Source of the DNA: an uncultured Emticicia sp.
GTDB lineage: Bacteria > Bacteroidota > Bacteroidia > Cytophagales > Spirosomataceae
DNA: 64,000 bases
NCBI RefSeq assembly: GCF_937903345.1
Contig: NZ_CALCZQ010000031.1
Coordinates: 62,001 to 126,000 of the forward strand
Direction: 5' to 3'
How positions within the stretch are numbered: position 1 is the first letter of the stretch; each line of letters opens with the position of its first letter. The position numbers and the translations under genes were made by a program. Below the pieces are notes generated by a model. That model was not told the DNA's origin and ran no database searches. It saw only the letters and a list, made by a program, of their open reading frames with translations. Below, in pieces: positions 54,326 to 62,790 of this stretch.

Positions 54326-55003
54326 TTACATTTTTCGCACTTCTCCATTACCAATAATACCTGACATTGGGTCGATTTTGCCTTGACCAAATTGTATTAC
54401 GTTATTGTTGCCAGTACCATGGGCAACTAATGAAATCTGCGAATTTACTGTTACATTGCCATTCCCGTAACTTTTTACTTTTGCGGTTTTTGCAATAAGC
54501 TTTTGGGCATTTATATTGCCGTTGCCGTTTTTATTGATGTCGAGTTCATCAATATTTCCTTGTAGCGAAACATCGCCGTTTCCATCATTTTCAAACCTAA
54601 AATAACGTCCTATAACACCCAAAATAAACAAATTTGTATTTCCTCGATGCTGAATTTCCGATGCTTCGGGCATGCATACTTTGATTTTGATGTGGGTATC
54701 TTCCAAATATAGTTTTCCGTTATAGTTTCCTGTCAAACGAATAGTTAATAGACCTTCTTTATTGTCCTTTTTCACCTCTAATCTTGGTTCTAAGTTTTCG
54801 TCAATATCGACTTTTATCGAAAATGGTTTTCCGATTTCTACTTCAATTTTTCCGTCAAAATCTTCAAATGAAACTTTATCGAAGTCTTTGAAATCGAAAG
54901 TTCGAGAAATAAGTTTTCCAGTGCCTCTTAATGGCCCTTTTTGGGCTAAACTGATGTTGCAAAATAGTTTAAATACAAGGATGAATAAAATTAGCTTTTT
55001 CAT
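54326..55003 (-). CDS. DUF2807 (head GIN domain) secreted protein
   Basis: 225 residues from the ATG at 55003, with a signal peptide (MKKLILFILVFKLFCNISLAQ). The domain is a right-handed beta-helix-like array seen in FDKVSFEDFDGKIEVEIG, VCMPEASEIQHRGNTNLFI, GDVSLQGNIDELDINKNGNGN and the end GNNNVIQFGQGKIDPM, which fits DUF2807/GIN proteins, bactofilin- or autotransporter-like adhesive or structural parts. The family role is not settled. The longer frame from 55066 lacks a signal. It precedes the AraC-type regulator. Confidence 0.9.
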   Translation of the reverse strand: MKKLILFILVFKLFCNISLAQKGPLRGTGKLISRTFDFKDFDKVSFEDFDGKIEVEIGKPFSIKVDIDENLEPRLEVKKDNKEGLLTIRLTGNYNGKLYLEDTHIKIKVCMPEASEIQHRGNTNLFILGVIGRYFRFENDGNGDVSLQGNIDELDINKNGNGNINAQKLIAKTAKVKSYGNGNVTVNSQISLVAHGTGNNNVIQFGQGKIDPMSGIIGNGEVRKM

Positions 55004-55345
55004 GTTTATAAATTTTTTCCAAACGCGTAGTTGCGATCTGATGCTACAAAGTTGGGGAAAAATCAAAAGTGAGTCGTTGCATAAGATGATTTGAGTCCTT
55101 TCAGATTATAATTCGAGACATTGCACTTACTTACTGCTAATTATTATGTAGTTGTGTAGTCTAATCCTACTTTCAACAATCGTATAATTGGCATTTTAAT
55201 TAGTTTTTTTTAAATTATTTCACGAAAAGCCATTTTCTTCCCACATTTTAAGTGAGTTAGCCTATAAAAAAACGATAATAATATATTGCCGTTTCATACA
55301 AACCACTACATTTGCACACTTTTTTATTAAATATCGTTAAAAATA
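55004..55345. other. divergent intergenic region of DUF2807 and kup
   Basis: No gene seen in 342 bp. It contains the kup promoter (separately listed). No confident promoter for the DUF2807 gene was found. Confidence 0.5.
55286..55314 (+). promoter_or_regulatory. kup promoter
   Basis: TTG (55286-55288), 18 bases, TACATTTG (55307-55314): a full match to the Bacteroidota consensus, 31 bases before the ATG at 55346. Confidence 0.8.
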
Positions 55346-57286
55346 ATGAGCCAAAATCACAAAAACCTTGATAAGGTTACGGCCGCTGGATTGCTTATAA
55401 CACTTGGTATTATTTTTGGAGATATAGGGACTTCTCCACTCTACGTGATGCAGGCCATTATTGGCAAAGAAAAAATTGATAATGAAATTGTATTTGGTTC
55501 GTTATCACTTATTTTCTGGACACTTACATTACAAACCACTCTCAAGTATGTTATTTTGATTTTAAGAGCCGACAATAATGGTGAAGGAGGAATCTTTGCA
55601 CTTTATGCCCTTGTCAGAAGACACGCAAAATGGTTGGTTGTTCCAGCTATTATTGGCGGAAGTGCTTTGCTTGCTGATGGAATCATTACGCCACCGATTT
55701 CTGTTGCTTCAGCTATCGAAGGTTTGCAATTGGTTTATCCAGAAATAGAAACAATACCGATTATCATTAGCATTATAACAGTCTTATTTTTGGTACAGGC
55801 TTTTGGAACAAACATTGTTGGAAAAGCTTTTGGACCAATTATGTTTGTTTGGTTTTCTATGCTGGCTATTTTGGGACTTCTGCAAATCGTTAAAAATCCC
55901 GTTATATTATCGGCCATTAATCCCTACCATGCTTATCGCCTGCTATTTTTTCACCACGATGGTTTTTGGTTATTGGGTGCAGTATTTTTGTGTACTACTG
56001 GAGCAGAAGCACTTTACTCAGATTTAGGTCACTGCGGACGTGGAAATATCCGAATTAGCTGGATTTTTGTAAAAATTTGCTTACTTCTAAATTATTTTGG
56101 ACAAGGTGTGTGGGCTATTTCTATGCAAGGACAATCTTTAGACGGTCGCAAGCCTTTTTTTCAATTAATGCCCGAATGGTTTTTGTTAATTGGAATTGGT
56201 ATCGCAACAATGGCAACAATCATTGCCAGCCAAGCCTTGATTACGGGTTCATACACGCTTATTTCAGAAGCTATTCGCCTAACTTTTTGGCCTAAAGTAC
56301 GTTTGAAATACCCTTCTGACCACAAAGGTCAACTTTATATCCGTAGTATCAACTGGTTACTTTGGGCAGGGTGTGTGGGTGTTGTGCTTTACTTTAAAGA
56401 GTCGGCTAATATGGAGGCGGCTTATGGTTTGGCTATTACTCTTACTATGTTAATGACTACAATCTTAGCGGCATATTATCTTTATTCACACCGCTTTAAT
56501 AAAATATGGATTGTTGCTTTTTTGGTTGTTTATGTAGTAATTGAAGGTGCATTTTTGGCTGCAAATATGCTTAAATTTATGCATGGCGGATGGGTATCGG
56601 TAGTTATTGCTTCGGTGATTGCCTTGGTAATGATTATTTGGTATCGTTCCAATATTATAAAAAATCGTCTAACAGAATTTGTAAAATTAGAAAAATACAT
56701 CGAAGGCTTGAAAGAATTGAGTAATGATGAATCTATTCAAAAATACGCTACACACTTGGTTTATATGAGTAATGCACACCGAGTTTCAGAAATCGAATCG
56801 AAAGTGATGTATTCAATTTTTGAGAAACGACCAAAACGTGCCGATATTTATTGGTTTATCCACGTTGATATAACAGATGAACCTTACACAATGAAATATA
56901 AGGTCAATATCATTGAGCCAGATGATGTCATTAAGGTAACTTTTAAATTAGGCTTTAGGGTTGAGCAAAAAATCAATCTCTATTTCAGAAAAGTTATTGA
57001 AGAAATGGTGAAACGTAAGGAAGTTGACATTAGAAGTCGATACGAATCACTTAACAAACAAAATGTTACTGGTGATTTCCGCTTTGTGGTTTTGGAAAGA
57101 TATTTATCCAATGAAAACAATCTTCCATTTTGGGAACGTATCACGATGGAAGCATACTTTTTTATAAAAGGCTTTACAAGTTCAGAAGATAAATGGTTTG
57201 GCCTTGACACAAGCAACGTGAAAGTGGAGAAAGTTCCATTGATTCTTCGACCGATTGATAACATTACTTTAGAAAGAGAGAATTGA
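55346..57286 (+). CDS. kup: KUP/HAK/KT-type potassium uptake protein
   Basis: 646 residues. Kup takes up potassium, coupled to protons, across the inner membrane. The start LITLGIIFGDIGTSPLYVMQAI is the family signature, with ADNNGEGGIFALYALVRR, then about twelve membrane segments and GAEALYSDLGHCG; the C-terminal third (after about 450) is a soluble domain (RADIYWFIHVDITDEPYTM). Length is normal. It has its own promoter at 55286 and a very long hairpin after the stop. Confidence 0.96.
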   Translation: MSQNHKNLDKVTAAGLLITLGIIFGDIGTSPLYVMQAIIGKEKIDNEIVFGSLSLIFWTLTLQTTLKYVILILRADNNGEGGIFALYALVRRHAKWLVVPAIIGGSALLADGIITPPISVASAIEGLQLVYPEIETIPIIISIITVLFLVQAFGTNIVGKAFGPIMFVWFSMLAILGLLQIVKNPVILSAINPYHAYRLLFFHHDGFWLLGAVFLCTTGAEALYSDLGHCGRGNIRISWIFVKICLLLNYFGQGVWAISMQGQSLDGRKPFFQLMPEWFLLIGIGIATMATIIASQALITGSYTLISEAIRLTFWPKVRLKYPSDHKGQLYIRSINWLLWAGCVGVVLYFKESANMEAAYGLAITLTMLMTTILAAYYLYSHRFNKIWIVAFLVVYVVIEGAFLAANMLKFMHGGWVSVVIASVIALVMIIWYRSNIIKNRLTEFVKLEKYIEGLKELSNDESIQKYATHLVYMSNAHRVSEIESKVMYSIFEKRPKRADIYWFIHVDITDEPYTMKYKVNIIEPDDVIKVTFKLGFRVEQKINLYFRKVIEEMVKRKEVDIRSRYESLNKQNVTGDFRFVVLERYLSNENNLPFWERITMEAYFFIKGFTSSEDKWFGLDTSNVKVEKVPLILRPIDNITLEREN

Positions 57287-57296
57287 TTGATGACAT

Positions 57297-57360
57297 ATAA
57301 TCTGCATTAATTCAAAAAAAGACTTAATTTACAATACTTTTTTGAAATAATGCAGATTAT
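57297..57360 (+). terminator. long hairpin after kup (23-base arms)
   Basis: Arms at 57297-57319 and 57338-57360 match at 22 of 23 positions (ATAATCTGCATTA and TAATGCAGATTAT outside, TTCAAAAAA and TTTTTTGAA inside), with an 18-base loop. It starts 11 bp after the kup stop. It lacks a long T tail, so it may be a terminator, an mRNA-end stabiliser or a remnant of a small mobile element. Confidence 0.7.
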
Positions 57361-57496
57361 GAATTTTCATAATAGTTTTCAAAACTGAACTTTTTATTCG
57401 CTGCCTTAATACCAGCATTTAGTACAAAATGTAGTTGTCAACACGTTTTGTTTTCTTCAACAAAATCATCAACTTATCTTAATTAAACATTCGTTT

Positions 57497-57836
57497 TTAG
57501 TTGATATCTTTGACTTGGTTAATTTCGAAAATTGTTATCGAATCTTTTTTTAAGCAGAACCCATGTCTATTTGAATTATCTTTTGTACTTAAGAAAATCA
57601 CATCACCTTTTTCGTTGGCCACGCAATCTCTGTTTACAGAAACGGTGTAGTTATCATAATTTATCCCAACCTTTAATTGTTCCGAATCTACTGAGCTTGT
57701 CTGATTTTTGAGTTGAAAGTTGTTCGTAAATATTTCATTTCCCTTTGAGCTTGGGGGCTGAAGTTTCTTGTTTTGTGATATTGCAAGCCTTGATCAACAT
57801 ACAATCTATAATGATAGGCAAGATTATTTTTTTCTT
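57497..57836 (-). pseudogene. decayed small lipoprotein gene
   Basis: Not visible as an intact frame. On the minus strand the first part reads KKIILPIIIDCMLIKAC, a textbook lipoprotein leader with a lipobox, then NITKQETSAPKLKGK and a stop. A shift of one base at AAAGGGAAATG (about 57740, one extra G or A) links to GNEIFTNNFQLKNQ, GINYDNYTVSVNRDC, and DVIFLSTKDNSNRHGFC, ending FEINQVKDIN at a TAA (57499-57497). Codon 1 is AAG (57836-57834) where an ATG is expected; a TTG at 57821 is the only alternative near it. A -7 box TAACTTTG (57866-57859) lies upstream. So the gene has at least two lesions. Family unknown. Confidence 0.72.
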
Positions 57837-57938
57837 TGAAAAAAGCTTAGTTTATTAACAAAGTTAATAATTCGGTGCTAATTTTTGAATAAAATTTTAC
57901 GACCTTTGTTGCCAAAAATACACTATATAATAAACTCC

Positions 57939-59336
57939 ATGGCAATTTTTTCCCAACATTACCAAGAAGAAATAAAGAAAACCTTTTTATTGGCCCTGCC
58001 GATTGTGATTGCCCAGTTGGGCGTGGTCTTGATGGGAGTGACTGATAATATCATGGTAGGGCGATACATTGGAAAAATTGGACTTGGGTCGGCTGGAATT
58101 GCAAATTCTATGTCGTTTCTGATTGCTTCTATCGGTATTGGTGGACTTTCGGTGGTTGCACCACTGATTTCTAAGGCAAAAGCCGAGCGTAATGTTCCCG
58201 AAATCAATCGGCTTTTTAGGGCAGGAATCAAGGTTTCGCTTTGGTTTAGTTTACTATTGGGTGTGATTGGTTTTATTTGCATTTATTTTTTCGAGACTTT
58301 TCGACAATCACCCGAAATCAATGCCCAAGCTCCCGATTTTATGGCGATTATAATTGTTTCGAATGTCTTTATGTTTGTTTTCGCTGCTGCAAAACAACTT
58401 TCAGATGGCCTTTCTCGCACCTACGTTGCGATGATGATTACGGTTTTTGGTTTAATTCTCAACCTAATCTTTAACATTGTTCTGATAAATGGCTATTTAG
58501 GTTTCCCGAAAATGGGTTTGATTGGCTCGGCGACTTCCACGCTTATCACTCGAATTTTGATGATGTTGGCACTTTTGTATTATTTATTCAATACAAAAAC
58601 TTTTAAAAAATACATTAATAAAAGATATAAATCACTAAAAACCAACGATTTAGTTGCAATGATTTTTAAAATTGGTGTGCCGAGTGGACTTCAGTTTTTC
58701 TTTGAAATTGCCGCGTTTTCGTTGGCTGTGCTCATGATGGGATGGCTCGGCGAAAACCAATTGGCAGCTCACCAAATTGCGATCAATGTCGCCTCGACGA
58801 CTTACATGATGGCTTCGGGTCTAGGTATTGCAGGTGGAATTAGAGTAGGAGAGGGGCTTGGACTGAAAGACGTGCGTAAAATTAGGTTTTCGGCGAATGT
58901 TGCTCTGCTTTTAGTTACAATTTTCATGACTGCCATGATGTTGGTTATTTTAGTCTTTAATCGTTTTCTTGTTGAATTGTATATTGCAGATAAGGAGGTG
59001 ATTGTAATTGCAATGCGATTAATGATAGTAGCTGCCATTTTCCAATTATCCGATGGTATTCAAGTGGTTTCATTGGGTATTCTGCGTGGAATTTCAGATG
59101 TGAATATTCCGACTTGGATTACTATGTTTGCCTATTGGGTTATTTCGTTGCCTTTAGGTTATTTGCTGGCTTTTATTCTCGAAATGGATGCCATGGGTAT
59201 TTGGTTCGGGCTTTTGGCTGGCTTGACTGTTTCTGCCGTTTTACTAACAGTACGTTTTTATTTTTTGATTAAGAAAATAAAATTGGATCAGCCTAAAATT
59301 ATTCTTTCGTCTACTTCTTCAACACTAGCTCATTAA
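57939..59336 (+). CDS. MATE family efflux transporter
   Basis: 465 residues from the ATG at 57939 (the frame opens at a TTG, 57885). MATE proteins export drugs and organic cations by sodium or proton exchange. The family features are TFLLALPIVIAQLGVVLMGVTDNIMVGRYIG, KAKAERNVPEINRLFRAG, and the second half repeat with GWLGENQLAAHQIAINVASTTYM and ADKEVIVIAMRLM; about twelve membrane segments. Its stop (59334-59336) is one base before the TTG start of rnhB, so the two are coupled. Confidence 0.95.
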   Translation: MAIFSQHYQEEIKKTFLLALPIVIAQLGVVLMGVTDNIMVGRYIGKIGLGSAGIANSMSFLIASIGIGGLSVVAPLISKAKAERNVPEINRLFRAGIKVSLWFSLLLGVIGFICIYFFETFRQSPEINAQAPDFMAIIIVSNVFMFVFAAAKQLSDGLSRTYVAMMITVFGLILNLIFNIVLINGYLGFPKMGLIGSATSTLITRILMMLALLYYLFNTKTFKKYINKRYKSLKTNDLVAMIFKIGVPSGLQFFFEIAAFSLAVLMMGWLGENQLAAHQIAINVASTTYMMASGLGIAGGIRVGEGLGLKDVRKIRFSANVALLLVTIFMTAMMLVILVFNRFLVELYIADKEVIVIAMRLMIVAAIFQLSDGIQVVSLGILRGISDVNIPTWITMFAYWVISLPLGYLLAFILEMDAMGIWFGLLAGLTVSAVLLTVRFYFLIKKIKLDQPKIILSSTSSTLAH

Positions 59337-59337
59337 T

Positions 59338-59946
59338 TTGCTTCGTTCGTATTATAATATTGATGCCATAGAGGCAGGGCTTGATGAAGCAGGTCGTGGA
59401 TGTTTAGCTGGGCCAGTAGTTGCTGCGGCAGTTATTTTGCCAAAAGATTACAGGCACGACTGGCTCAATGATTCTAAGCAACTCAATCACCAACAAAGAG
59501 AAAAGTTGAGGATAGAAATTGAGCAAGATGCCATAGCTTTTGCCATTGCGGAAGCTTCAAACGAAGAAATTGATAAAATTAATATTCTTAAGGCAAGTTT
59601 CTTGGCAATGCACAGAGCGATTGATGGTTTAAATCTTTGCCCCGAACATTTATTGATTGATGGCAATCGTTTTACGCCTTATCCATTAATTCCGCATACT
59701 TGCATTGTGAAAGGCGACGCAAAGTTCTTGTCTATCGCCGCGGCCTCAATATTGGCAAAAACGTATCGTGATGATTTAATGGTAAAATTGGCTTATAAAT
59801 TTCCTCATTATCGTTGGGAGCAAAATGTGGGCTATCCAACGCAATTTCACAAAAAAGCGATAAAAGAGCATGGATTTACGCCCTTTCATCGCCTTACATT
59901 TCGTAGCGAAATTAAACCTAAAACTTCAATCCTTTCAAGTAAATAG
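59338..59946 (+). CDS. rnhB: ribonuclease HII
   Basis: 202 residues. It removes ribonucleotides and RNA primers from DNA. Signatures: the metal site GLDEAGRGCLAGPVVAAAVIL, NDSKQLNHQQREKLR, DGNRF, and the end HYRWEQNVGYPTQFH. It begins with TTG at 59338; no ATG lies in frame before DEAGRG, and the MATE stop is one base away, so TTG is required. Its 3' end overlaps the convergent TIM-barrel gene by 29 bp. Confidence 0.96.
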   Translation: MLRSYYNIDAIEAGLDEAGRGCLAGPVVAAAVILPKDYRHDWLNDSKQLNHQQREKLRIEIEQDAIAFAIAEASNEEIDKINILKASFLAMHRAIDGLNLCPEHLLIDGNRFTPYPLIPHTCIVKGDAKFLSIAAASILAKTYRDDLMVKLAYKFPHYRWEQNVGYPTQFHKKAIKEHGFTPFHRLTFRSEIKPKTSILSSK

Positions 59947-60772
59947 CATCACTTTTCATGCTTTCGATAGGTCCAACTGGGTATTGCTCTTGTTCAACCA
60001 AATAATACTTTATTCCACTATCTTTGGCTGCACGAAGTAAACTTTTATAGTCGATTATTCCAGAGGCAAGGTCGGTTTGCTGTGGTTTTGGGTCTTTTGT
60101 TACAAGCTGTTTGATGTGACAAAGCTCGTATCGATTACCATATTGCTTTAAATGTTCAATACTATTTTCTCCTGCTGCTTCGCTCCAACACATATCCAAT
60201 TCATAACATACGATTGAAGGGTCGGTGTTTTCAAGTAAAATCCTTTGTCCTTTGATTCCATTAGCATTTTGGAAGGAGTAGGCATGATTATGATAACCAT
60301 AACGTAGGCCATATTTCTTGCAGATTTCACCATTTTTCGTGAATGCTTCCGCTTTTTGTTTCCAAGCATCGGCCGATGGTTGCATTCCGATACCTGGACA
60401 AATTACATATTTCAAGCCACCTTCTGCACATTTGGCAATCATTTCTTCGTTGGTATCGGGCAAACCTAAGTGTGTACTTACCATTTTTACACCAATATCG
60501 CCCAAATATGCTTTTGCATCCTTTGGAGCCATACCCCAAAATGGGTCTTTCGAGTAGCTTTCAAAATATTCATAACCCATATCAGCCAATTGTTTCATAT
60601 AGTTTTTAGGGTCTTTTGGAAGCACATCTCGGATACTATAAAGTTGACAACCAAATTGCTTTAAAGTTCCACGAAGTGAGCCTTTTGCTTGCAAATCATT
60701 AGTTGCAAATGCCAAAGCGGCCAATGAAGCTGATTGTTTCAAAAAATTTCTGCGATTGATAGTCATTGTCAT
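59918..60772 (-). CDS. sugar phosphate isomerase/epimerase-type TIM barrel, exported
   Basis: 284 residues with a Tat-like leader (MTINRRNFLKQSASLAALAF) and a xylose-isomerase-like TIM barrel: LKQFGCQLYSIRDVLPKD, MVSTHLGLPDTNEEM, YGYHNHAYSF with metal-type histidines, ENTDPSIVCYELDMCWS, and YLVEQEQYPVGPIE. Such exported barrels act on free sugars or 3-keto sugars in this phylum; the reaction here is not known. It overlaps the end of rnhB by 29 bp in the convergent direction. Possible link to the GMC pair is functional only, not positional. Confidence 0.88.
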   Translation of the reverse strand: MTMTINRRNFLKQSASLAALAFATNDLQAKGSLRGTLKQFGCQLYSIRDVLPKDPKNYMKQLADMGYEYFESYSKDPFWGMAPKDAKAYLGDIGVKMVSTHLGLPDTNEEMIAKCAEGGLKYVICPGIGMQPSADAWKQKAEAFTKNGEICKKYGLRYGYHNHAYSFQNANGIKGQRILLENTDPSIVCYELDMCWSEAAGENSIEHLKQYGNRYELCHIKQLVTKDPKPQQTDLASGIIDYKSLLRAAKDSGIKYYLVEQEQYPVGPIESMKSDAIYLKGLKF

Positions 60773-60846
60773 AATTTAAGGTTGAGTTAAAAAGAGAAAG
60801 CAATTTAGTAGATTTATCATAGATAATTGTCAGTTCTGAAAATAAA

Positions 60847-60874
60847 AATAGCAGCTTATAAATAAGCTGCTATT
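60847..60874 (-). terminator. terminator of the AIM24 gene
   Basis: AATAGCAGCTTA (60847-60858) and TAAGCTGCTATT (60863-60874) form a perfect 12-bp stem. The minus strand then runs T-rich. Confidence 0.85.
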
Positions 60875-60926
60875 AAGTATTGGTTTTCAAACCCATTACT
60901 ATGGAGAAAAGGATAATATTTTTCTT

Positions 60927-61706
60927 TTATCCTTCAAACAAGCTACCTAAGCCACCCAAAACTGAGCCACTTTCTTTTGTCGCATTTCCACCATAAGGAG
61001 AAAGACGTTGAATGAGTTTAGAAATCGGTAATGACTGAATCCATACTTTTCCTGTGCCACGGAGTGTTGCCAAGAAGATACCTTCACCACCAAAAACCAT
61101 TGATTTTAGACTTCCCGAACGCTCAATGTCAAACTGGAGTTGAGGTTCAAAACCAACAACACAACCAGTATCTATACGAAGTGTTTCGTTATTAAGTTGA
61201 CGCTCAATTACGACTCCACCCGAGTGAATAAATGCCATGCCATCGCCTTGTAATTTTTCAAGAATGAAGCCTTCGCCACCGAAGAAACCCGCACCGAGTT
61301 TTTGATTAAAATGTATCGAAATGCTAGTACCCATTGCAGCACACAAAAATGCATCTTTTTGTACAATGAGGGTGTTACCCATAATTTTTGCTAAATCAAC
61401 GGCTTTGATTGTGCCCGGGTATGGAGCAGCAAAAGCTACTTTACGTTTGATATTTGATTGGTTGGTGAAGTGAGTCATAAAAATTGACTCGCCCATCAAG
61501 ACTCTGCTACCCGCTTGCATTAATTTGCCAAAAAGGCTTTGTTGGGGCTGCGAACCATCACCCATTTTGGTTTCAAAAATGATACCGTCTTCCATGAAAA
61601 GCATCGAGCCAGCTTCAGCAATAACGGTTTCGTTAGGGTCAAGTTCTATTTCGACGATTTGTATATCTTCGCCAAAGATTTTGTAGTCAATTTCGTGAGA
61701 ACGCAT
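60927..61706 (-). CDS. AIM24 / TIGR00266 family protein
   Basis: 259 residues from the ATG at 61706 (MRSHEIDYKIFGEDIQIVEIEL). The family is a beta-rich (TRAP-like) fold found in bacteria and mitochondria; the role is not clear. Marks are NETVIAEAGSMLFMEDGI, FEPQLQFDIERSGSL, the glycine-rich FFGGEGFILEKLQGDG and FGGEGIFLATLRGTGKVWIQ. No signal peptide. The longer frame (61766) has extra residues unlike the family. A palindrome TTACATAAATGTAA lies upstream (61773-61786), in the shared control region with the next gene. Confidence 0.93.
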   Translation of the reverse strand: MRSHEIDYKIFGEDIQIVEIELDPNETVIAEAGSMLFMEDGIIFETKMGDGSQPQQSLFGKLMQAGSRVLMGESIFMTHFTNQSNIKRKVAFAAPYPGTIKAVDLAKIMGNTLIVQKDAFLCAAMGTSISIHFNQKLGAGFFGGEGFILEKLQGDGMAFIHSGGVVIERQLNNETLRIDTGCVVGFEPQLQFDIERSGSLKSMVFGGEGIFLATLRGTGKVWIQSLPISKLIQRLSPYGGNATKESGSVLGGLGSLFEG

Positions 61707-61772
61707 AGAATAAATTGGGTTTAAATTTGGTGAAACGAAGATAAGGTTTATGCCGAAATCTTTCAAAAAAAT

Positions 61773-61786
61773 TTACATAAATGTAA
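61773..61786. promoter_or_regulatory. palindrome TTACAT-AA-ATGTAA in divergent promoter region
   Basis: A perfect 6-bp inverted repeat with a 2-base centre between the AIM24 gene (minus) and the next lipoprotein (plus). A TATTTTTG box (61807-61814) serves the plus gene. Possible operator site; no regulator known. Confidence 0.4.
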
Positions 61787-61880
61787 CTATGCAAAGGAAG
61801 AAAGGTTATTTTTGAAATATTTTAGTTCTTCAACAACCTTTTTCCTTCAGATTGTATCTAAGAATAAAAACCAAAATACA

Positions 61881-62288
61881 ATGAAGTATATTATAGCTTC
61901 TTTCCTTTTAGTTTTTTCGGCTTGTACAAAAGAAGAAGTCAAGGTTGCACAAACACAATTGGCATCAAAAATAGAATTAAGTTTTGATACGGAACTTACG
62001 TTTCAAGGAGGTATAAAAATCAAAATCACAAAAGTAGAAGATAGTCGTTGTCCGCAAAATTCTACTTGTATTTGGGTCGGAATGGCAAAGGTTTTCTTTA
62101 CAATCAGCCAAAAGGGCATCTCAAAGGACTCCTCAGTCAATTTTGAATCAAAGCCCATAAAAACAAGCGTTGATTTTGGTGCTGCGAAATATGAAGTGGA
62201 GGTTTCGGACGTGTTTCCTTATCCTAAAGTAGCGACTGAAATCAGTCAAAAAGATTATAAAATATGTGTAACCGTGAAAAAACTGTAG
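61881..62288 (+). CDS. small lipoprotein, unknown function
   Basis: 135 residues from the ATG at 61881 (MKYIIASFLLVFSAC), with a clear lipobox. The rest is a single beta domain: KIELSFDTELTFQGGIKIKITKVEDSRCP with a cysteine pair (RCPQNSTCIW) and DFGAAKYEVEVSDVFPYP. The RCPxxxxCxW pattern recalls small Bacteroidota proteins in which the pair forms a disulfide. Probably attached to the outer membrane. I do not know the role. A GC hairpin follows. Confidence 0.8.
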   Translation: MKYIIASFLLVFSACTKEEVKVAQTQLASKIELSFDTELTFQGGIKIKITKVEDSRCPQNSTCIWVGMAKVFFTISQKGISKDSSVNFESKPIKTSVDFGAAKYEVEVSDVFPYPKVATEISQKDYKICVTVKKL

Positions 62289-62340
62289 AACAGATTGCTA
62301 AACTGTTATTGTCTTTGCAGCATACGTAGAAAATAGGTAA

Positions 62341-62362
62341 GGGCGAAGTCAGAACTTCGCCC
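62341..62362. terminator. GC-rich hairpin between convergent genes
   Basis: GGGCGAAGT (62341-62349), CAGA, ACTTCGCCC (62354-62362), a perfect 9-bp stem. No T run. It is of the REP-like kind and might stop or stabilise transcripts of the lipoprotein and the YtxH gene. Confidence 0.6.
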
Positions 62363-62369
62363 CACAAAT

Positions 62370-62675
62370 TTATGCTTTTGGCTCTTCGGCAGCAGGTGTT
62401 TCGGTTGCTACCTTGGCTTTTCCAAATAACTCTTGCAAAAATGCTTTAACCTCAGGAAAACTATCTTTCAATGCCGCAGAAACTTCCGTTTTTAGTTTCT
62501 CAAAATATTCTGGAGCTTTATCAATTGCTTGTTCGGCTTCATCTTTAAGCTGCCCAGCTTTTATTTTTAAATCTGCCAAAGCTTTTTCTCCTTCTTCGGT
62601 TTGTAAATATTTATTAAGTGCTACGCCCGCCGCTGCTCCGAGTACGAATGTTGCTAAATGTTTTGCGTTGACCAT
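62370..62675 (-). CDS. YtxH domain protein
   Basis: 101 residues with one N-terminal membrane segment (HLATFVLGAAAGVALNKYL), then a charged helical part with LADLKIKAGQLKDEAEQAI and KLKTEVSAALKDS, ending in an acidic tail (ETPAAEEPKA). This is the YtxH (gas-vesicle-like stress) family, thought to be general stress membrane proteins. It resembles in kind, not in place, the holin-like gene at 13736. Confidence 0.88.
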   Translation of the reverse strand: MVNAKHLATFVLGAAAGVALNKYLQTEEGEKALADLKIKAGQLKDEAEQAIDKAPEYFEKLKTEVSAALKDSFPEVKAFLQELFGKAKVATETPAAEEPKA

Positions 62676-62739
62676 TTTTGTAAATGTTGTTTTATGTGTT
62701 TTAGGTCTGAATCTCTGACGAAATTTAGGATTAAATGTA

Positions 62740-62772
62740 TTGAACTTTATTGATTAATAATTAATAATTTTG
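62740..62772 (+). promoter_or_regulatory. putative promoter of the YdcF gene
   Basis: TTG (62740-62742), 22 bases, TAATTTTG (62765-62772). Spacing is a little long. The box overlaps the TTG at 62770, so the true start is the ATG at 62791. Confidence 0.55.
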
Positions 62773-62790
62773 CCGATTGGTAAATTTTAT

